A stretch of DNA of 64,000 nucleotides from Cyprinodon diabolis (GCA_030533445.1 CM060072.1:12987875-13051874), one strand, 5' to 3'. Positions 43,746 to 54,967 are shown, counted from the stretch's first letter. A program made the numbers and translations. The notes: generated by a model not told the origin, from the sequence alone.

Positions 43746-46299
43746 AGATACTGCCACAATAGCACAGCATCCAACAAAAGAGGCAAATAAAACATAAAAA
43801 AAAGAAAATCTGATTCATAAACAGAGAAAAAAGAATATGAGATTCAAATTAGCAGAGCTACTCCAAGATACAGCCACCTTATGCAAAACAGTTCAAGAAT
43901 TCAATTAGTATTACAGCCTTTCATTACCTGCATCGTCAAAAACAGCAAGATATTCACAGATAGTATAATCCTGTGACAGTTGGCAAAAGCTTAAGTGGAT
44001 AGCACTCTACATCTGTTTGTTAGAGGCAAAAGAACAGTATTATTACAGTTGAAAAGTGTGTCAAATATCTAAAAATGCTTGAAAGTTTCCTTATTAACTG
44101 TAAAAGCTAAACTGAAAGACCTATGAGCATTCTATTATGGAATCTGAATAAGAGTTATTGGTTTCAAGTTATTGTTAATTTGTCCAGAAGCTTTTTCAAA
44201 TACTGTTTGATTTAAAACATGGAAAAACCTTTTAGAACCCTGTTCTCTGATTAAGATTACCATTAGTCTGTCATGTTTTCATCTGCTAAATGAGAAATGG
44301 GGTGAATTTATGAAGAGCTTTTCTGTTTTTTACCATTTATCAAAGTATCTAACGTGAGCCACATTTGCCAAGCTGCACTTACAAAAAAACAAACAAACAT
44401 TCATACATCAATCTGCAGACTGATATGCAACTTTGTGTTAATCGGGGACAAAATTACATATAGCAGGAAGAAGCTAGAATCAAACGTCCATCAAATAGTG
44501 CAATTCAGTGAGGACACTTTAGCCAAAGCGGAAGTGTGTTAACGGTCACCTGGATAAGTGCTGTCCGAGTGGCGCAATCAGAAAAAAACAGGATGCCTCC
44601 TATCAATATTAGCACAGACTTTCTGATTTTTCTATTTGTCTCATAGGAGACATATTGTTGTAGGGAACACCAACGTCACAGAGTTTAACAAAAATACATT
44701 ACTTGGTAACATGTTGTGTTTGATATATGTAAATATATGCATTTTCATATGTTTCAGATTTATAAGAAGAGCTTTGAGCATTTCCATTATTTTTCTGCAC
44801 TGTCCGGATTCAGCACAGCTGTATGAAGTTCCTTTTTTATCCTATGATATCTTATTCTTATTGTTCACACTGTGTAACGGAAAAGAAAGAGGAGCTAGTC
44901 TCAGCAGCTGGGAGATACATGTTGTCCCCTACATATGACCATGTATTTTTATATCAATGCAGTTTTCTGAAAGTACTGCTGAATCAATCAGGCATGATGA
45001 GGACTTTTCAATTAAACAAATTGAAAGGAAAATTTCAGTTTGTAAATCAGAGATAGGAATGTTAAAATTATAGGGGAAACCTCACTGTCACCTTCAGGGC
45101 ATCAGTTTCAAAATCTCACACATTGATCTCAAGTTTGCCAGTAATGATTTACTCATAAAATACATGAATTATTAAAAAATGTTAACATAATATCAAATGC
45201 ATTTGAAAAAGTAAAAAACGTGTATTAAAGGCTGGCATTTCCCTTATGCAGAACAGAACAGTAGATCCAAAGAGACTGAATTAGGGAGACAGAGCTGCTG
45301 GTGGAGGAAATTTGGCAAAGTTGCAGTCTGGGCTGCATGCTGCCTTCTTTGCTCTGGAACAAATTTGGCTGGTGCAAAAGGAAGGACAGCCAAATCCCAT
45401 AACCCACAACAAATATGTCTAGCTACAGTAACTGCACTATACTATAGAAAAGAGTCAATTTAGGTAGGGTTTTCTTTGAGTGGAATACAAATGAAAAGAA
45501 ACAGTAATTGATTAAGTACACATCTTAATCAATCAACAAATAACATTTTAATAGAACTACATTTGAAAACAAGCTTGTTAACATCTTAACTGCTAGTTCT
45601 TTGTATTATTTGCTGCTCGTGGACCTCCTGTGGAGCTTTCATTTGGGACTAAGGTGCACATTTATACATAAACCTTACTCAGAAGGAACAGACGGATCAG
45701 TGCTGAATGTTTTTGTTCAGTTTAATTCCCCAGTGTTCCCAGTTTGACTCATGATTTAAACACCCTTTTGCTAGTTTTAAACAATTTAAACATCTTTTCA
45801 CACAGCAGGGAAAAGTTTACATCCCCTTTTAGACAAGCAAATCACTAAAACATTTAATTCCTGACACATTACAAGTTCAAGTTTCTTCTTTCCTTCAAAG
45901 CTGTGAAATGTGTCACTTAATGTGTTGATATTCATTAATCCCTGAATAACAAGTTGATTGTTCGAACAAAAAAGGCATATTAACACTTCCTATGTTCCTA
46001 TGGGGTAAAGTACAAAAATGTTTGCTTGTTCTCATGTGAAAAATTGTTCATACTATGTCAGACTTGTTTATTGACTGAGCTTTTACAGTTAACAATTAAT
46101 AATTTAATACATCATTCTGGGTAAATAGAGTTTAAAATAAAATGTAGAGTATGATAAATAACATTTCTAAACAACAAGAATTTTCAAGTATTGCCACAGC
46201 ATCCTAATTTAATTTATTTCCAGATTTAAGGCTGGCCATTTCAACACATGGATATGCTTGGATTAACAGCATTCCATTGAAGCACTGGCTCTATTTTTA
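43746..46299. other. unassigned sequence
   Basis: This is AT-rich unique-looking DNA with no recognised gene or repeat. A weak exon-like segment at 44647-44705 is listed under findings. Confidence 0.5.
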
Positions 46300-47330
46300 G
46301 AGCAGTATAAGATGACATTTTTTCGTAGACTAAGTCCTTTGCAGCCCATGACAGGTTTCCTTCCAGATTTCCCAGTCTCATCCATCTTCGTAACATGCCA
46401 TCGAAGCCTAGCTCTTGGCATTTGCTCAATTACATAAGGGTGACATGATCTTGGCACCATAGGCTGGGTTGCCTGAGGCACGGCGTCCTCTTGTGGGCCC
46501 TGTGCTCACTGCCCGGCAGCATGGAGCTCGATTGGCATCTACCACAGAACACCGTAATTGGCAAGTCCACCACTAGCGCCCTGTGCTTTTCACAGATGAG
46601 AGCAAATGTGACAGACGTGAATGTTGGGATCCAGAGGCTTGCCCACCAGAGGGCGCCGAGGATCCCTCCTGGTGGTTTGTACTCCTGTTGGGATCTGGGG
46701 TGCTGTCTACCTTCCTCCACCAGAGGGCGTACTGGATCTCCTGAAGCTGGAGCTGACTTCACCAGCTGCTCCTCATCTGCTCATCAGGAGACCAGTACTT
46801 AAGTGGGCTGTGGACAACACTCCAGTGCCAGAGTGTTTTGCCAGTTTTGGTTAGCAAGCCTGAGCCAATCTGCCTGCCTGAATCTAGACTCCCTGATAAC
46901 CTGAACCTGAACCTAACCTGTTTTTGTCCTCTCTGCTTCCAGGAAGAACCTGTCTGGAAGAGTTTCTCTGTCTAAAACCCATCTGTCTGATTATTGAGGA
47001 ACCCTGGAGATCAGAAACTCTGGAAGAGTTCCTCTGTCTGAAACCAGTCTGTCTGATCATGGAAGGACCCTGGAGAATCAAACCTGTCAGCCCTCAGCCT
47101 GCCGTCAGCCTCTGGACCCTCCAGGTTTCCCCCTCTGCCGCTCTGCTCAAACCTCTAAACAGGTACACACCTGCGCTCACTCAACCAGCAAGATTACCTG
47201 GACTTCAGCTAACCATTCTGTCCCCCTCTGCAGTGAAAATCAGTTGTGACCAGTCTTGGACCAGATCTTCCCTAGAATCAGTTCTGTGTGTAAACCTGTG
47301 TGTTTCAATAGACCTTTGAACTTTTTCAGG

Positions 47331-47622
47331 CAGAGAAGGACCGGGTGACGAAAACGACGGGCTGTGTTCTGACCAGAAAGGAGGGTTATTATCTTGACTT
47401 GGAAGTGACGTCACTGCCGGTGACCTAGGAAACGGAAGTGGATTCGGGGCAAGACGAGCCGCTGACGTGGCGTTAGCATTATAGAAGTGGTTAGCGAATG
47501 TTTGATTTAGTTGTAACTCACGGAGGGTTTGTGTGTGTTCATGAATCTGAGTGTCCCGTTTCTCAGTCCAACGACGGAGGTGATCTGCTGGGCTTTGTGT
47601 TTGGCCGCAGTGTTCTGTCATG
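47331..47622 (-). pseudogene. Sushi copy 3 gag N-terminal fragment
   Basis: ATG at 47622-47620 lies at the LTR edge. The reading MTEHCGQTQSPADHLRR is very close to copy 2, followed by a helix-prone stretch and PRSPAVTSLPSQ. The frame reaches PSLPEKV and then enters plus-strand LTR sequence antisense (VQRSIETHR), which is not gag. No capsid or zinc-knuckle region remains. Confidence 0.85.
47604..47614 (-). promoter_or_regulatory. self-priming primer-binding site, copy 3
   Basis: The minus strand reads AACACTGCGGC one base beyond the LTR, exactly as in copy 2, and complements the LTR 11-mer at 48231-48221. Confidence 0.85.
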
Positions 47623-48457
47623 ATGGGTTATGGAGGCAAGCCCAAGATGCAGAACACACACGGAGGAGGCAGGGAAAAAGTTCAAATGTTTATTAAAAGT
47701 TCAGAAACACAAGGTTAATGCACTGGGACTGGAATTGGTCAGGCCTGGTTCACTGGAGTCTTGACTGGGACTGGAGACTGTTGGTTAGCAGAGTTCATGA
47801 GAGGCTAAGCATCTAGCTTCAGGCTTAGCATGGCAGTCCTAGATTTGAGCTACCAGGCCACTGCAGAGAACAACAGGGGAATTTCCACATTGGGTTCTTC
47901 AGGCTGATTCCACATAGGAACCTTCAGGTAAACTCCACATAGTAGTCTTCAGGTGAAATTCACATAGGAATCTTCAGGTTGGCTCACCAGGGCAGATTGC
48001 AGGTTAAGCTCACCTAGAGATGCAGGCCAGAGACAGGTTGCCTGTGAGGCAGCTCTTCCAGAGCTTCACGAGGAGACAGGAGGTTAAGCTCATCCAGAGC
48101 TTCACAAAGAGACAGGATTCCTGTGAGGCAGAAACAAGGAAGAGTTAGAATTTGATCTCACACTAGAGATAACTAAGATTCTTCTGTAACAGAGGCTCAG
48201 GAAGCTAACCAACTAAGATCAACACTGCGGCATGGAAGCAAGGTCTGGCAGGAGCTTATAAAGGGAAGGTCTCCTAATGAGTAGATGGAAATCAGGTGTG
48301 CAGGAAGGTTCCAGCCCTAGGAGACCCATGGCGCACTCTGCTGGAGACAGGGGGTAATCTCCAGATCCCAACAGTAACTCCAGTCCTAAAAGAAAACAAC
48401 AAAGAGCAGAAGAGGATCCTCGGCGCCGTCTGATGGGCAAGCCTGAGGATCCTAACA
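47616..48457 (-). repeat. Sushi copy 3, 5' LTR with expanded repeats
   Basis: It runs from TGTTAGGATCC (48457) to CCCATCATGACA (47616), 842 bp. A second TGTTGGGATCTGG start-like sequence lies at 48373, so the first 84 bp look like a partial tandem duplication of U3; the plus-strand LTR at 46622 has the same arrangement. A TATAAG box at about 48261-48256 precedes GCCGCAGTGTT (48231-48221) by 29 nt. About four units of a ~30-bp cacataggaaccttcagg repeat lie at 47885-47985, against one unit in copy 1. Confidence 0.83.
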
Positions 48458-49265
48458 CAGAGTGTGTTCTGCATTTGGGCTAGAATCACAACCCCAACAT
48501 GACAGTGAAAGGGTCTGGAGAGGCCATGGAGAATGTTGTATGCTGCCTGTAACATTGTTCAGTATGGCCGGTTTGGTGGTGGGTCAGTGATAGTCTGTGG
48601 AGGCATATCCATGGAGGGACACACAGACCTATAGAGGCTAGACAACAGCAACTTGACTGCCATTAGGTATCGGGATGAAATCCTTGCACCCATTATCAGA
48701 CCCTATGCTGGTGCAAAGGGTCCTGGGTTGCTCCTGGTGCAAGACAATGACCGACCTCATGTGGCGAGAGTATGCAGGCAGTTCCTGGAGGATGAAGGAA
48801 TTGATACCATTGATTGGCCCCCAAGCTCGCCTGACCTAAATCCAACAGAACACCTCTGGGACATTAAGTCTCGATCCATCCGACGCCGACAGGTTGCACC
48901 TCAGACTGTCCAGGAGCTCAGTGATGCCCTGGGCCAGATCTGGGAGGAGATACCCCAGGACGCCATACGTCATCTCATTAGGAGCATGCCCCGACATTGT
49001 CAGGCATGCATACACGCACATGGGGACCATACAAATTACTAAATACCATTTTGAGTTGCTGCAATGACATTTCAGCAAAATCGACTAGCCTGCCGCATCA
49101 TTTTTTCACTGTAATTTTTGGTGTCTTTAAAAACAGCCCTCTGTAGCTTGATCATTTTCATTTCCATTAAATGATGTGTCATCCTTCTGTTCCCAACACA
49201 TCATCCAGTCCATTAAGATCTGATGTGTTTTCAAAGTGTTCCTTTAATTTTTATGAGCAGTGTTT

Positions 49266-49400
49266 AAATAATCCACACACTTTCAATTGAAAAAGATTAC
49301 TGGATGGGAAGCGAAACATCTTCAAACTTGGAAAACAAGTCCAGTGCTGCTTTTTTTTTTTTTAGAATGACTATGACCTGGATGACTGAGAAACTTTACC
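49266..49400 (+). mobile_element. PLE pLTR fragment
   Basis: The segment tggatgggaagcgaaacatc, then ttcaaacttggaaaacaagtcc and gaatgactatgacctggatg matches the pLTR at 15590-15640 and the outer part of 8646-8700. It is short, with a T run inserted near 49350. Confidence 0.7.
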
Positions 49401-49721
49401 AGTTAATAAATAGCACGTCTCACTCCTGATTCTCAGCAGTAGGTCAGCCTGGCAGCAAATCTTGACACAGTCAGAGTGTCAGTGAATCAGCCTAATTCTT
49501 TAAGTAGGTAAATGAACATAGGCTATCTCAGCCCTATATGAGTCACTAACTAATCCATACAGTATGTGTGGATGCAGTACTCTTTCCAGCAAGTGTGTCA
49601 TAAAGAATGAGTTATTTGGCAATGTTTTCTTTTAGTTTGCATGTTCAAAAGGTTAGCTTGGCAAAGGTAACTTCAGCCATTTAGTATTTCAAGCTAAACT
49701 CAGCTTGAAGAAACTGATGCC
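49401..49721. other. unassigned sequence
   Basis: I recognise nothing in this stretch. Confidence 0.5.
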
Positions 49722-50110
49722 ATTGTAAGGCAAGGCAAGGCAAAGCAAATCTATTTGTATAGCACAATTCAGTACAAAGACAATGCAAAGTGCTTTACAT
49801 GATTAAAATATAGGAAAATAAAACAGAATCAAAGAAAGCAGGAAAAAAATAAAATAAAATAAAAAATGCAGAAACCAAAAAGAATATTAAAAACAGTTGG
49901 ACTAAAAAAAATTAAGAAAAGTTGAACTAATGATGTTTCAGTTGAACTGTTTAACTAGAACAATCGAAGAGAAAATCCTAAACAAATGTGTTTTTAGTCT
50001 TGATTCAAAGGAACTCAGGCTTTCCGCACTTTTACAGTTTTCTGGAAGTTTGTTCCAGATAAGTGGAGCATAAGCAACAAACCACTGAATATCTTTTACC
50101 ACGCACCTAG
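49722..50110 (-). mobile_element. LINE 3' end with GCCTT tail
   Basis: On the minus strand the segment ends gtgctatacaaatagatttg followed by cttgccttgccttgcctt, a microsatellite-like tail typical of fish L2/CR1 3' ends. The upstream part (50040-50100, gaagtttgttccagataag) contains a trace of coding-like sequence, heavily decayed. Confidence 0.55.
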
Positions 50111-50307
50111 TACTAATATTTGACTAAATGAAGTAATAAATACTTTTATGATAGTGACTTGATTCAGCTTGTTTATTCAAATATTTTGTTCATTTGAACT
50201 ACAGTATCTATTCGAGTCTAAATCAACTCCAAATTGCTTGAAAAGCTCTTCGCAGAGATGTGTAACAAAGGTCCAGAGAGTAAAAACCCTGTACAGAGAT
50301 TAGTTCC

Positions 50308-50615
50308 AACCATTGTCAGGTTGAGTTGAAATTGGTTGACGACCCAAATGCAGAGATGAGTTCTTGCAGGTTTAATGAGATCAAAAAGGCAACAGAAACA
50401 AAATCCAAGAACCAAAATATGGGAAACCAAAAACCAGGAGACATCAGTAACAAAAACACACATTGGAACAGGAAACCTGCAAAGAGTAACTGAACATGAT
50501 GTGTATATTTGGGAGACAGCAACAGTGGGAGGTCTAATTATCTGATAGGGAGCAGGTGTAGAGAGAAGTAACCAGAAGTAGCTAAGGGAAAGGAGACCGG
50601 CACAGACCTTAAAAT
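50308..50615 (-). repeat. LTR-like repeat, sister of 18.2-18.6 kb
   Basis: It shares an ordered series of blocks with 18178-18611 in the same orientation, for example gaccnaaatgcagan, ggagacatcagta, aacctgcaaagagtaactgaa and agcaggtgtagagagaagta. No TSD or internal region was found. Confidence 0.4.
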
Positions 50616-52279
50616 TAACTGTATTATCCTGTCATACAATAAGTACACAGTCTCATGTAATTTTTCCATAAAGGAAATACATCTCTCTACTGTTACACTG
50701 ACTGCTGCCAAATAAAATACTCTAAAGTCCAGTACATTTTGATTGCTTTCAGGGTAAATTCCTAAGCCTAGACCTAAATTTAACTGAGAGACACTAACCC
50801 TGTATGTGAGACCTTTCTCCAACCTAGTGGCACAGCTCCATGTCCTCACCTTGGTTAATCAAGTCTTTCCATTTAAATTTCCAAAGCTAAGGATATTCTT
50901 TCTTTCCAGCCAGTCTGTAACCCCCTCCCCTCCACCTTCACCGCCTTCTTTTAACTGGCCTATCTATGGTTTCCCTGATTCTATTGCCTCATTCCACCTC
51001 AAATATTAGACCCTAATGGAAAAAGCGTCTGAAATCTAAATCTACCTCACAGATTTAGCAGCGATGTCTCTTGCCAGGGCCTGACTACAAAAGACTTGTT
51101 TCTTTATGTCAATAAAACTTTCTAACTGCTTCTTTTACTATGTGTAGGTATCTTCATGTTGAATTAATCTACTCCATAAATTGGTCTGTCAATCAAAGTT
51201 CTCATAAACTGCATTGAAGTTTTTGATGGACATAACTATAAGTGAAAAAGTACAGAAAAAACTATATTTGCAAGTAACCAATAAATTGGTTTTAGTACAA
51301 CTTTATCAGCTTAAGTTTCTATATCTTCACATTAAAGTAGTAATCTTAGGTGTTAAAACTTTGCATAATGCTGTAAGCTCTGAAAATAAATCAATAAATA
51401 AATCAATATCAATTGCAGCCTCCTTTAAAAAAGAAAACACAGAGAGAAATTCACAAAAGAAGTCAGATTCTATTCCAAGCTAAATCCCTAATCTCAGGTA
51501 CACCTGTGCTGCTGTATGCACACCGGTGACTAGTGTGTCTTTCTCCCAGGCGATTGTCAGGTCTAATTAAAGAGCAAGCTGCTCTCTTGAGGGGCTGATG
51601 ACACCGAAGGATGTTTAATTAATATTTGAAAGCAACTACGCGTGGTAGAGTCTCAAGATGGACCAGGCTGCTAAAGCAAAAGGGGATAAAGTTAAAAAAA
51701 TTAAAATGTGTAAGCTCCAGTAAAATCTTTTTTTGTTTTAACCTTTGCATGCAGAAAAAGACAGCAGGAAACTTAAAATGATTAACAAAGTTGGAGAAGA
51801 ATTTTATAAAGGGGAAAAAAAGGTGAAAAAATGCAGTTGGATAGGAGTACAGGATGTGCTGAGCGCCAACAATTGTTCAAAGAGGAAGATTTTAACTTTT
51901 GTTCATACACACACAAGCTTACTGGAGCTTTGCTGAGGAGTTTGTGTCTGTGTTGGTTTTACTGGTGTTGTACCTTAACAAGTATGGATGCTACCCAGGA
52001 AGATCCTAAAGTCATTAGGGAGACTCAATGACATGATTTAAGGAAGCACACAGACACAATCAGTGACAGAGAAAAAATTTAGGTGAGCGATGATAGAGAG
52101 GTTAAACAGTCCAGCCTTGGCTCTCTGGACAGTGGGCTCAGAGTTGCTGGCATTGATGGAGCGTAAAGATCTTAAAAGGTGGAGAAGATCCACAAGGTGA
52201 TGTTTGGCTGATCCAAACCAGAGCAGCAGAAGATAACCATCCAGGTTGTCTGAGAGGCACAGAGAGCACAAGGATTATA
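50616..52279. other. unassigned sequence
   Basis: I recognise no gene or repeat. The segment 51655-51830 has Lys-rich open frames (KAKGDKVKKIKMCK; EKDSRKLKMINKVGEEFYKG) next to splice-like sites, but A-rich DNA gives such readings by chance. Confidence 0.4.
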
Positions 52280-52527
52280 GCAGAAACAGCAAAATCAACA
52301 ATTCTTAGGAGGAAAAACTATTTTGTGCAAGGTATCTGCACAAAATACCTCTGCAAGGTATCATTTAATCATTAGTCACTGAATGATGGTCAGACACCTT
52401 CTCAAGTAGATCAGCAAGAAAAAGTGTGTCTGATTGCAGCCAGGTTTACCTAATGCTCTGGCAGAGATCATCTGAAAAGGTAGGAACTCTATCTTTTCAC
52501 ACAAAAACAGACATACAGATCCTAACA
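52280..52527 (-). repeat. decayed gypsy 3' LTR remnant
   Basis: On the minus strand TGTTAGGATCTG begins at 52527, right after a G-rich polypurine tract (TTGGGGGGGAATG, 52540-52528). The start motif is like that of the Sushi LTRs. The far end could not be fixed. Confidence 0.55.
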
Positions 52528-52539
52528 TTCCCCCCCAAT

Positions 52540-53290
52540 GTCAGGTGGCCCAGAAGGCCACAAAGTCTCTATTAAAGGTTTCATCAAGGATAAATGACCA
52601 AGGAACCCTACCCCAACATCACAATTCTATACCCTGCTGAGAGTAGACGCGGGGTGACTCTTAAAGACACAGACAGGAGAAGCAGTCTTGGGAGGAAGAC
52701 ACAAAGGGATAGTAAGGACTGGTTGATCAAAGATGCATGGACAACTGGGTGGATTTTTGATTGAAAGGGAGTCTCAGATAGAATGGAAACAAGGGAGAAT
52801 GTTTCTTAGAAGTAGAACTAAGATGAATGTCAAAGGTAGACAACCAAACCCACTGACCTAGCAAATTATGGAGCATAAGCGTCCTCTGTTGGTTGTCCAG
52901 GTCACTGCTCAGATCAACAGTGTGGTTCAGAGCAGCAATGTGGTCAGCACAGACCTGTCTACAGCAACAAATGTGCTGGTCAGACATAACTAAAGGTTGC
53001 TGCTTATCGGGTGTTAAAAGCAGTGGTTGGTAACCTATTGAAGACTTTAATGGAGAAAACCTTGTAACAGCAGAAGTGAGGCTATTGTGAGCATACTTGA
53101 CACATAGGAGAAGTCAACTCCAGGGAGGTGGATGGGTTGGAAGAATACGGACAATAGAAAGTAGCCCTAAGCCTCTGATCAAGCCACTCAACCTGCTTAT
53201 TGATCAGGGTGTAAAAACCAGAAGTAAGACTCACCTTTGACCCAAGCACAGAATCAAAATCCCCCTATAAATAAACTGGGTTCTGCAGTC
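52540..53290 (-). pseudogene. decayed gypsy integrase region
   Basis: Minus-strand frames give, in order, GFYTLINKQVEWLDQRLRAT (in place of [19 protein letters not shown]), CPYSSNPSTSLELTS, then HICCCRQVCADHIAALNHTV and GQWVWLSTFDIHLSS (compare [19 protein letters not shown] and [15 protein letters not shown] in copy 2). The catalytic Glu region has become VEW. Many stops and small indels are present. It is an old relative of the Sushi elements, followed on the low side by a polypurine tract and LTR remnant. Confidence 0.7.
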
Positions 53291-53559
53291 ATAAAGAATC
53301 TCTTGGAACTGAAAAACATTAGTAGTCGAAAAGGTGGTTGTTCTCAAGGAAAGCAGGTAGTTTTTTTATATTTTACCAAGTCAGATATATATTGTCAGAT
53401 ACATATTGCAGGCTATCTTTGGTCACCAAACAAAGTGGTAAGCTAGACCACACGGTTAGAGCCCTCACCAAAGATTTGTCAACAATTATTCTATAATCGG
53501 AAGATTATATTAGATTATTATAGATTTTTTTTGTCTGAGAAGGCCAACAGGTCTATATA

Positions 53560-53761
53560 CAGGTGCTGGTCATAAAATTAGAATATCATGAAAAAGTAGA
53601 TTGATTTCAGTAATTCCATTTAAAAAGTGAAACTTGTATATTATATTCATACATTACATACAAACTCATATATTTCAGATGTTTATTTTGTTTAATTTTG
53701 ATGATTACAAATGACAACAAATGAAAATCTCAAATTCATCATATCAGAAAATTAGAATATT
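53560..53761. repeat. Tc1 left terminal inverted repeat
   Basis: The 202-bp repeat is an inverted match of 54968-55169. It is AT-rich, holds several gaatatca/attagaatat motifs near both its ends that could be the paired transposase sites of an IR/DR layout. Confidence 0.92.
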
Positions 53762-53878
53762 GTGAAAAGGTTCAAAATTGATGGCCCCTGGTGCCACACT
53801 CTAATCAGCTAATTAACTCAAACCACCTGCAAAAGCCTTTAAATGGTCTTTCAGTCTAGTTCTATAGGCTACACAATC

Positions 53879-54881
53879 ATGGGGAAGACTGCTGACTTGA
53901 CAGTTGTCCAAAAGACGACCATCGACACCTTGCACAAGGAGGGCAAGACACAAAAGGTCATCGCTAAAGAGGCTGGCTGTTCACAGAGCTCAGTGTCCAA
54001 GCATATTAATAGAGAGGCGAAGGGAAGGAAAAGATGTGGTCGAAAAAAGTGTACAAGCAAGAGAGATAACCGCACCCTGGAGAGGATTGTGAAACAAAAC
54101 CCATTCAAAAATGTGGGGGAGATTCACAAAGAGTGGACTGCAGCTGGAGTGAGTGCTTCAAGAACCACCACACACAGACGTATGAAAGACATGGGTTTCT
54201 GCTGTCGCATTCCTTGTGTCAAGCCACTCTTGAACCACAGACAGCGTCAGAAGCGTCTTGCCTGGGCTAAAGAGAAACAGGACTGGACTGCTGGTGAGTG
54301 GTCCAAAGTCATGTTCTCTGATGAAAGTAAATTTTGCATTTCCTTTGGAAATCAAGGTCCCAGAGTCTGGAGGAAAAGAAGAGAGGCACTTCATCCACGT
54401 TGCTTGAAGTCCAGTGTAAAGTTTCCACAGTCAGTGATGGTTTGGGGTGCCATGTCATCTGCTGGTGTTGGTCCATTGTTTTCTGAGGTCCAGGGTCAAC
54501 GCAGCCACATACCAGGAAGTTTTAGAGCACTTCATGCTTCCTGCAGCTGACCAACTTTTTGGAGATGCAGATTTCATTTTCCAACAGGACTTGGCACCTG
54601 CACACAGTGCCAAAGCTACCAGTACCTGGTTGAAGGACCATGGTATCCCTGTTCTTAATTGGCCAGCAAACTCTCCTGACCTTAACCCCATAGAAAATCT
54701 ATGGGGTATTGTGAAGAAGAAGATGCAATACACCAGACCCAACAATTCAGAAGAGCTAAAAGCCACTATTAGAGCAACCTGGGCTATCATAACACCTGAG
54801 CAGTGCCACAGACTGATCGACTCCATGCCACGCCGCATTGCTGCAGTAATACAGGCCAAAGGAGGCCCAACTAAATACTGA
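53879..54881 (+). pseudogene. Tc1 transposase with one frameshift
   Basis: ATG at 53879 opens MGKTADLTVVQKTTIDTLHK. It has a PAIRED-like bipartite DNA-binding domain: first HTH about residues 10-50 (VIAKEAGCSQSSVSKHI), a GRKKCTSKRDNRTLERIV linker, and the second HTH to about 115. The catalytic region has MFSDESKF (first Asp), FIFQQDLAPAHSA (second Asp) and SPDLNPIENLWG (Glu). A single-base loss near 54480, after MSSAGVGPL, changes frame; the downstream frame (from about 54480) continues without stops to KAKGGPTKY and TGA at 54879-54881. Full family length (~334 residues) would otherwise be kept. No other stop is seen. Confidence 0.92.
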
Positions 54882-54967
54882 GTGCTGTACATGCTCATAC
54901 TTTTCATGTTCATACTTTTCAGTTGGCCAACATTTCTATAAATCCTTTGTTTTTATTGGTCTTCAGT

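Larger units (their letters stand above)
47331..48457 (-). mobile_element. Sushi copy 3: 5' LTR plus gag N-terminus
   Basis: On the minus strand an LTR (48457-47616) is followed by the primer-binding site and the first ~95 codons of gag, which stop abruptly at about 47331. The rest of gag, pol and the 3' LTR are gone. The junction falls at tgaactttttcagg, where gag and the surrounding LTR share the letters ctttttc, so a microhomology-mediated deletion is likely. There is no TSD because one end is lost. Confidence 0.85.
46617..48509 (+). mobile_element. LTR inserted in Tc1, itself interrupted
   Basis: An LTR on the plus strand starts TGTTGGGATCC at 46622 and ends CCCCAACATGACA at 48504. It is bracketed by gtgaa at 46617-46621 and 48505-48509. 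Its body is split: 46622 to about 47331 ends in ttcaatagacctttgaac, and 48458-48504 carries the last ~47 bp. Between lies inverted Sushi copy 3. No internal region of its own is seen, so it was probably a solo LTR. Its 11-mer equivalent of the self-primer is GCCAGAGTGTT (46827-46837), two changes from the other copies. A 66-bp unit is repeated in tandem at 46955-47086. Confidence 0.85.
46440..49042 (+). pseudogene. Tc1-like transposase split by LTR
   Basis: The 5' part reads, with frame changes, through the region before the first catalytic Asp and reaches PVLFTDESKCDRRE at 46580-46621. The 3' part resumes at 48505 with VKGSGEAMENVV-like decayed sequence. From about 48640 it is open: TAIRYRDEILAPIIRPYAG, LLLVQDNDRPHVARVC (second Asp), SPDLNPTEHLWDI (Glu), SMPRHCQACIHAHGDHTNY and a stop at 49042. 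The first Asp (TDES), second Asp and Glu are all recognisable. The gene was already decaying or has decayed since the LTR insertion. Confidence 0.82.
46300..49262 (+). mobile_element. Tc1-like element split by an LTR
   Basis: The left part (about 46300-46621) and right part (48505-49262) join at the duplicated gtgaa to rebuild one transposase reading. The right end, read in reverse, is CACTGCTCATAAAAATTAAAGG, a typical Tc1-family terminus, though the flanking TA has changed to TT. I could not find the left terminus, so the element is truncated or badly decayed there. Confidence 0.8.

Noticed and set aside
51655..51830. Lys-rich possible exons with tgcag and gtgaaa sites
   Set aside because: A-rich DNA gives Lys-rich frames by chance, and the donor is weak. 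No supporting feature was found.
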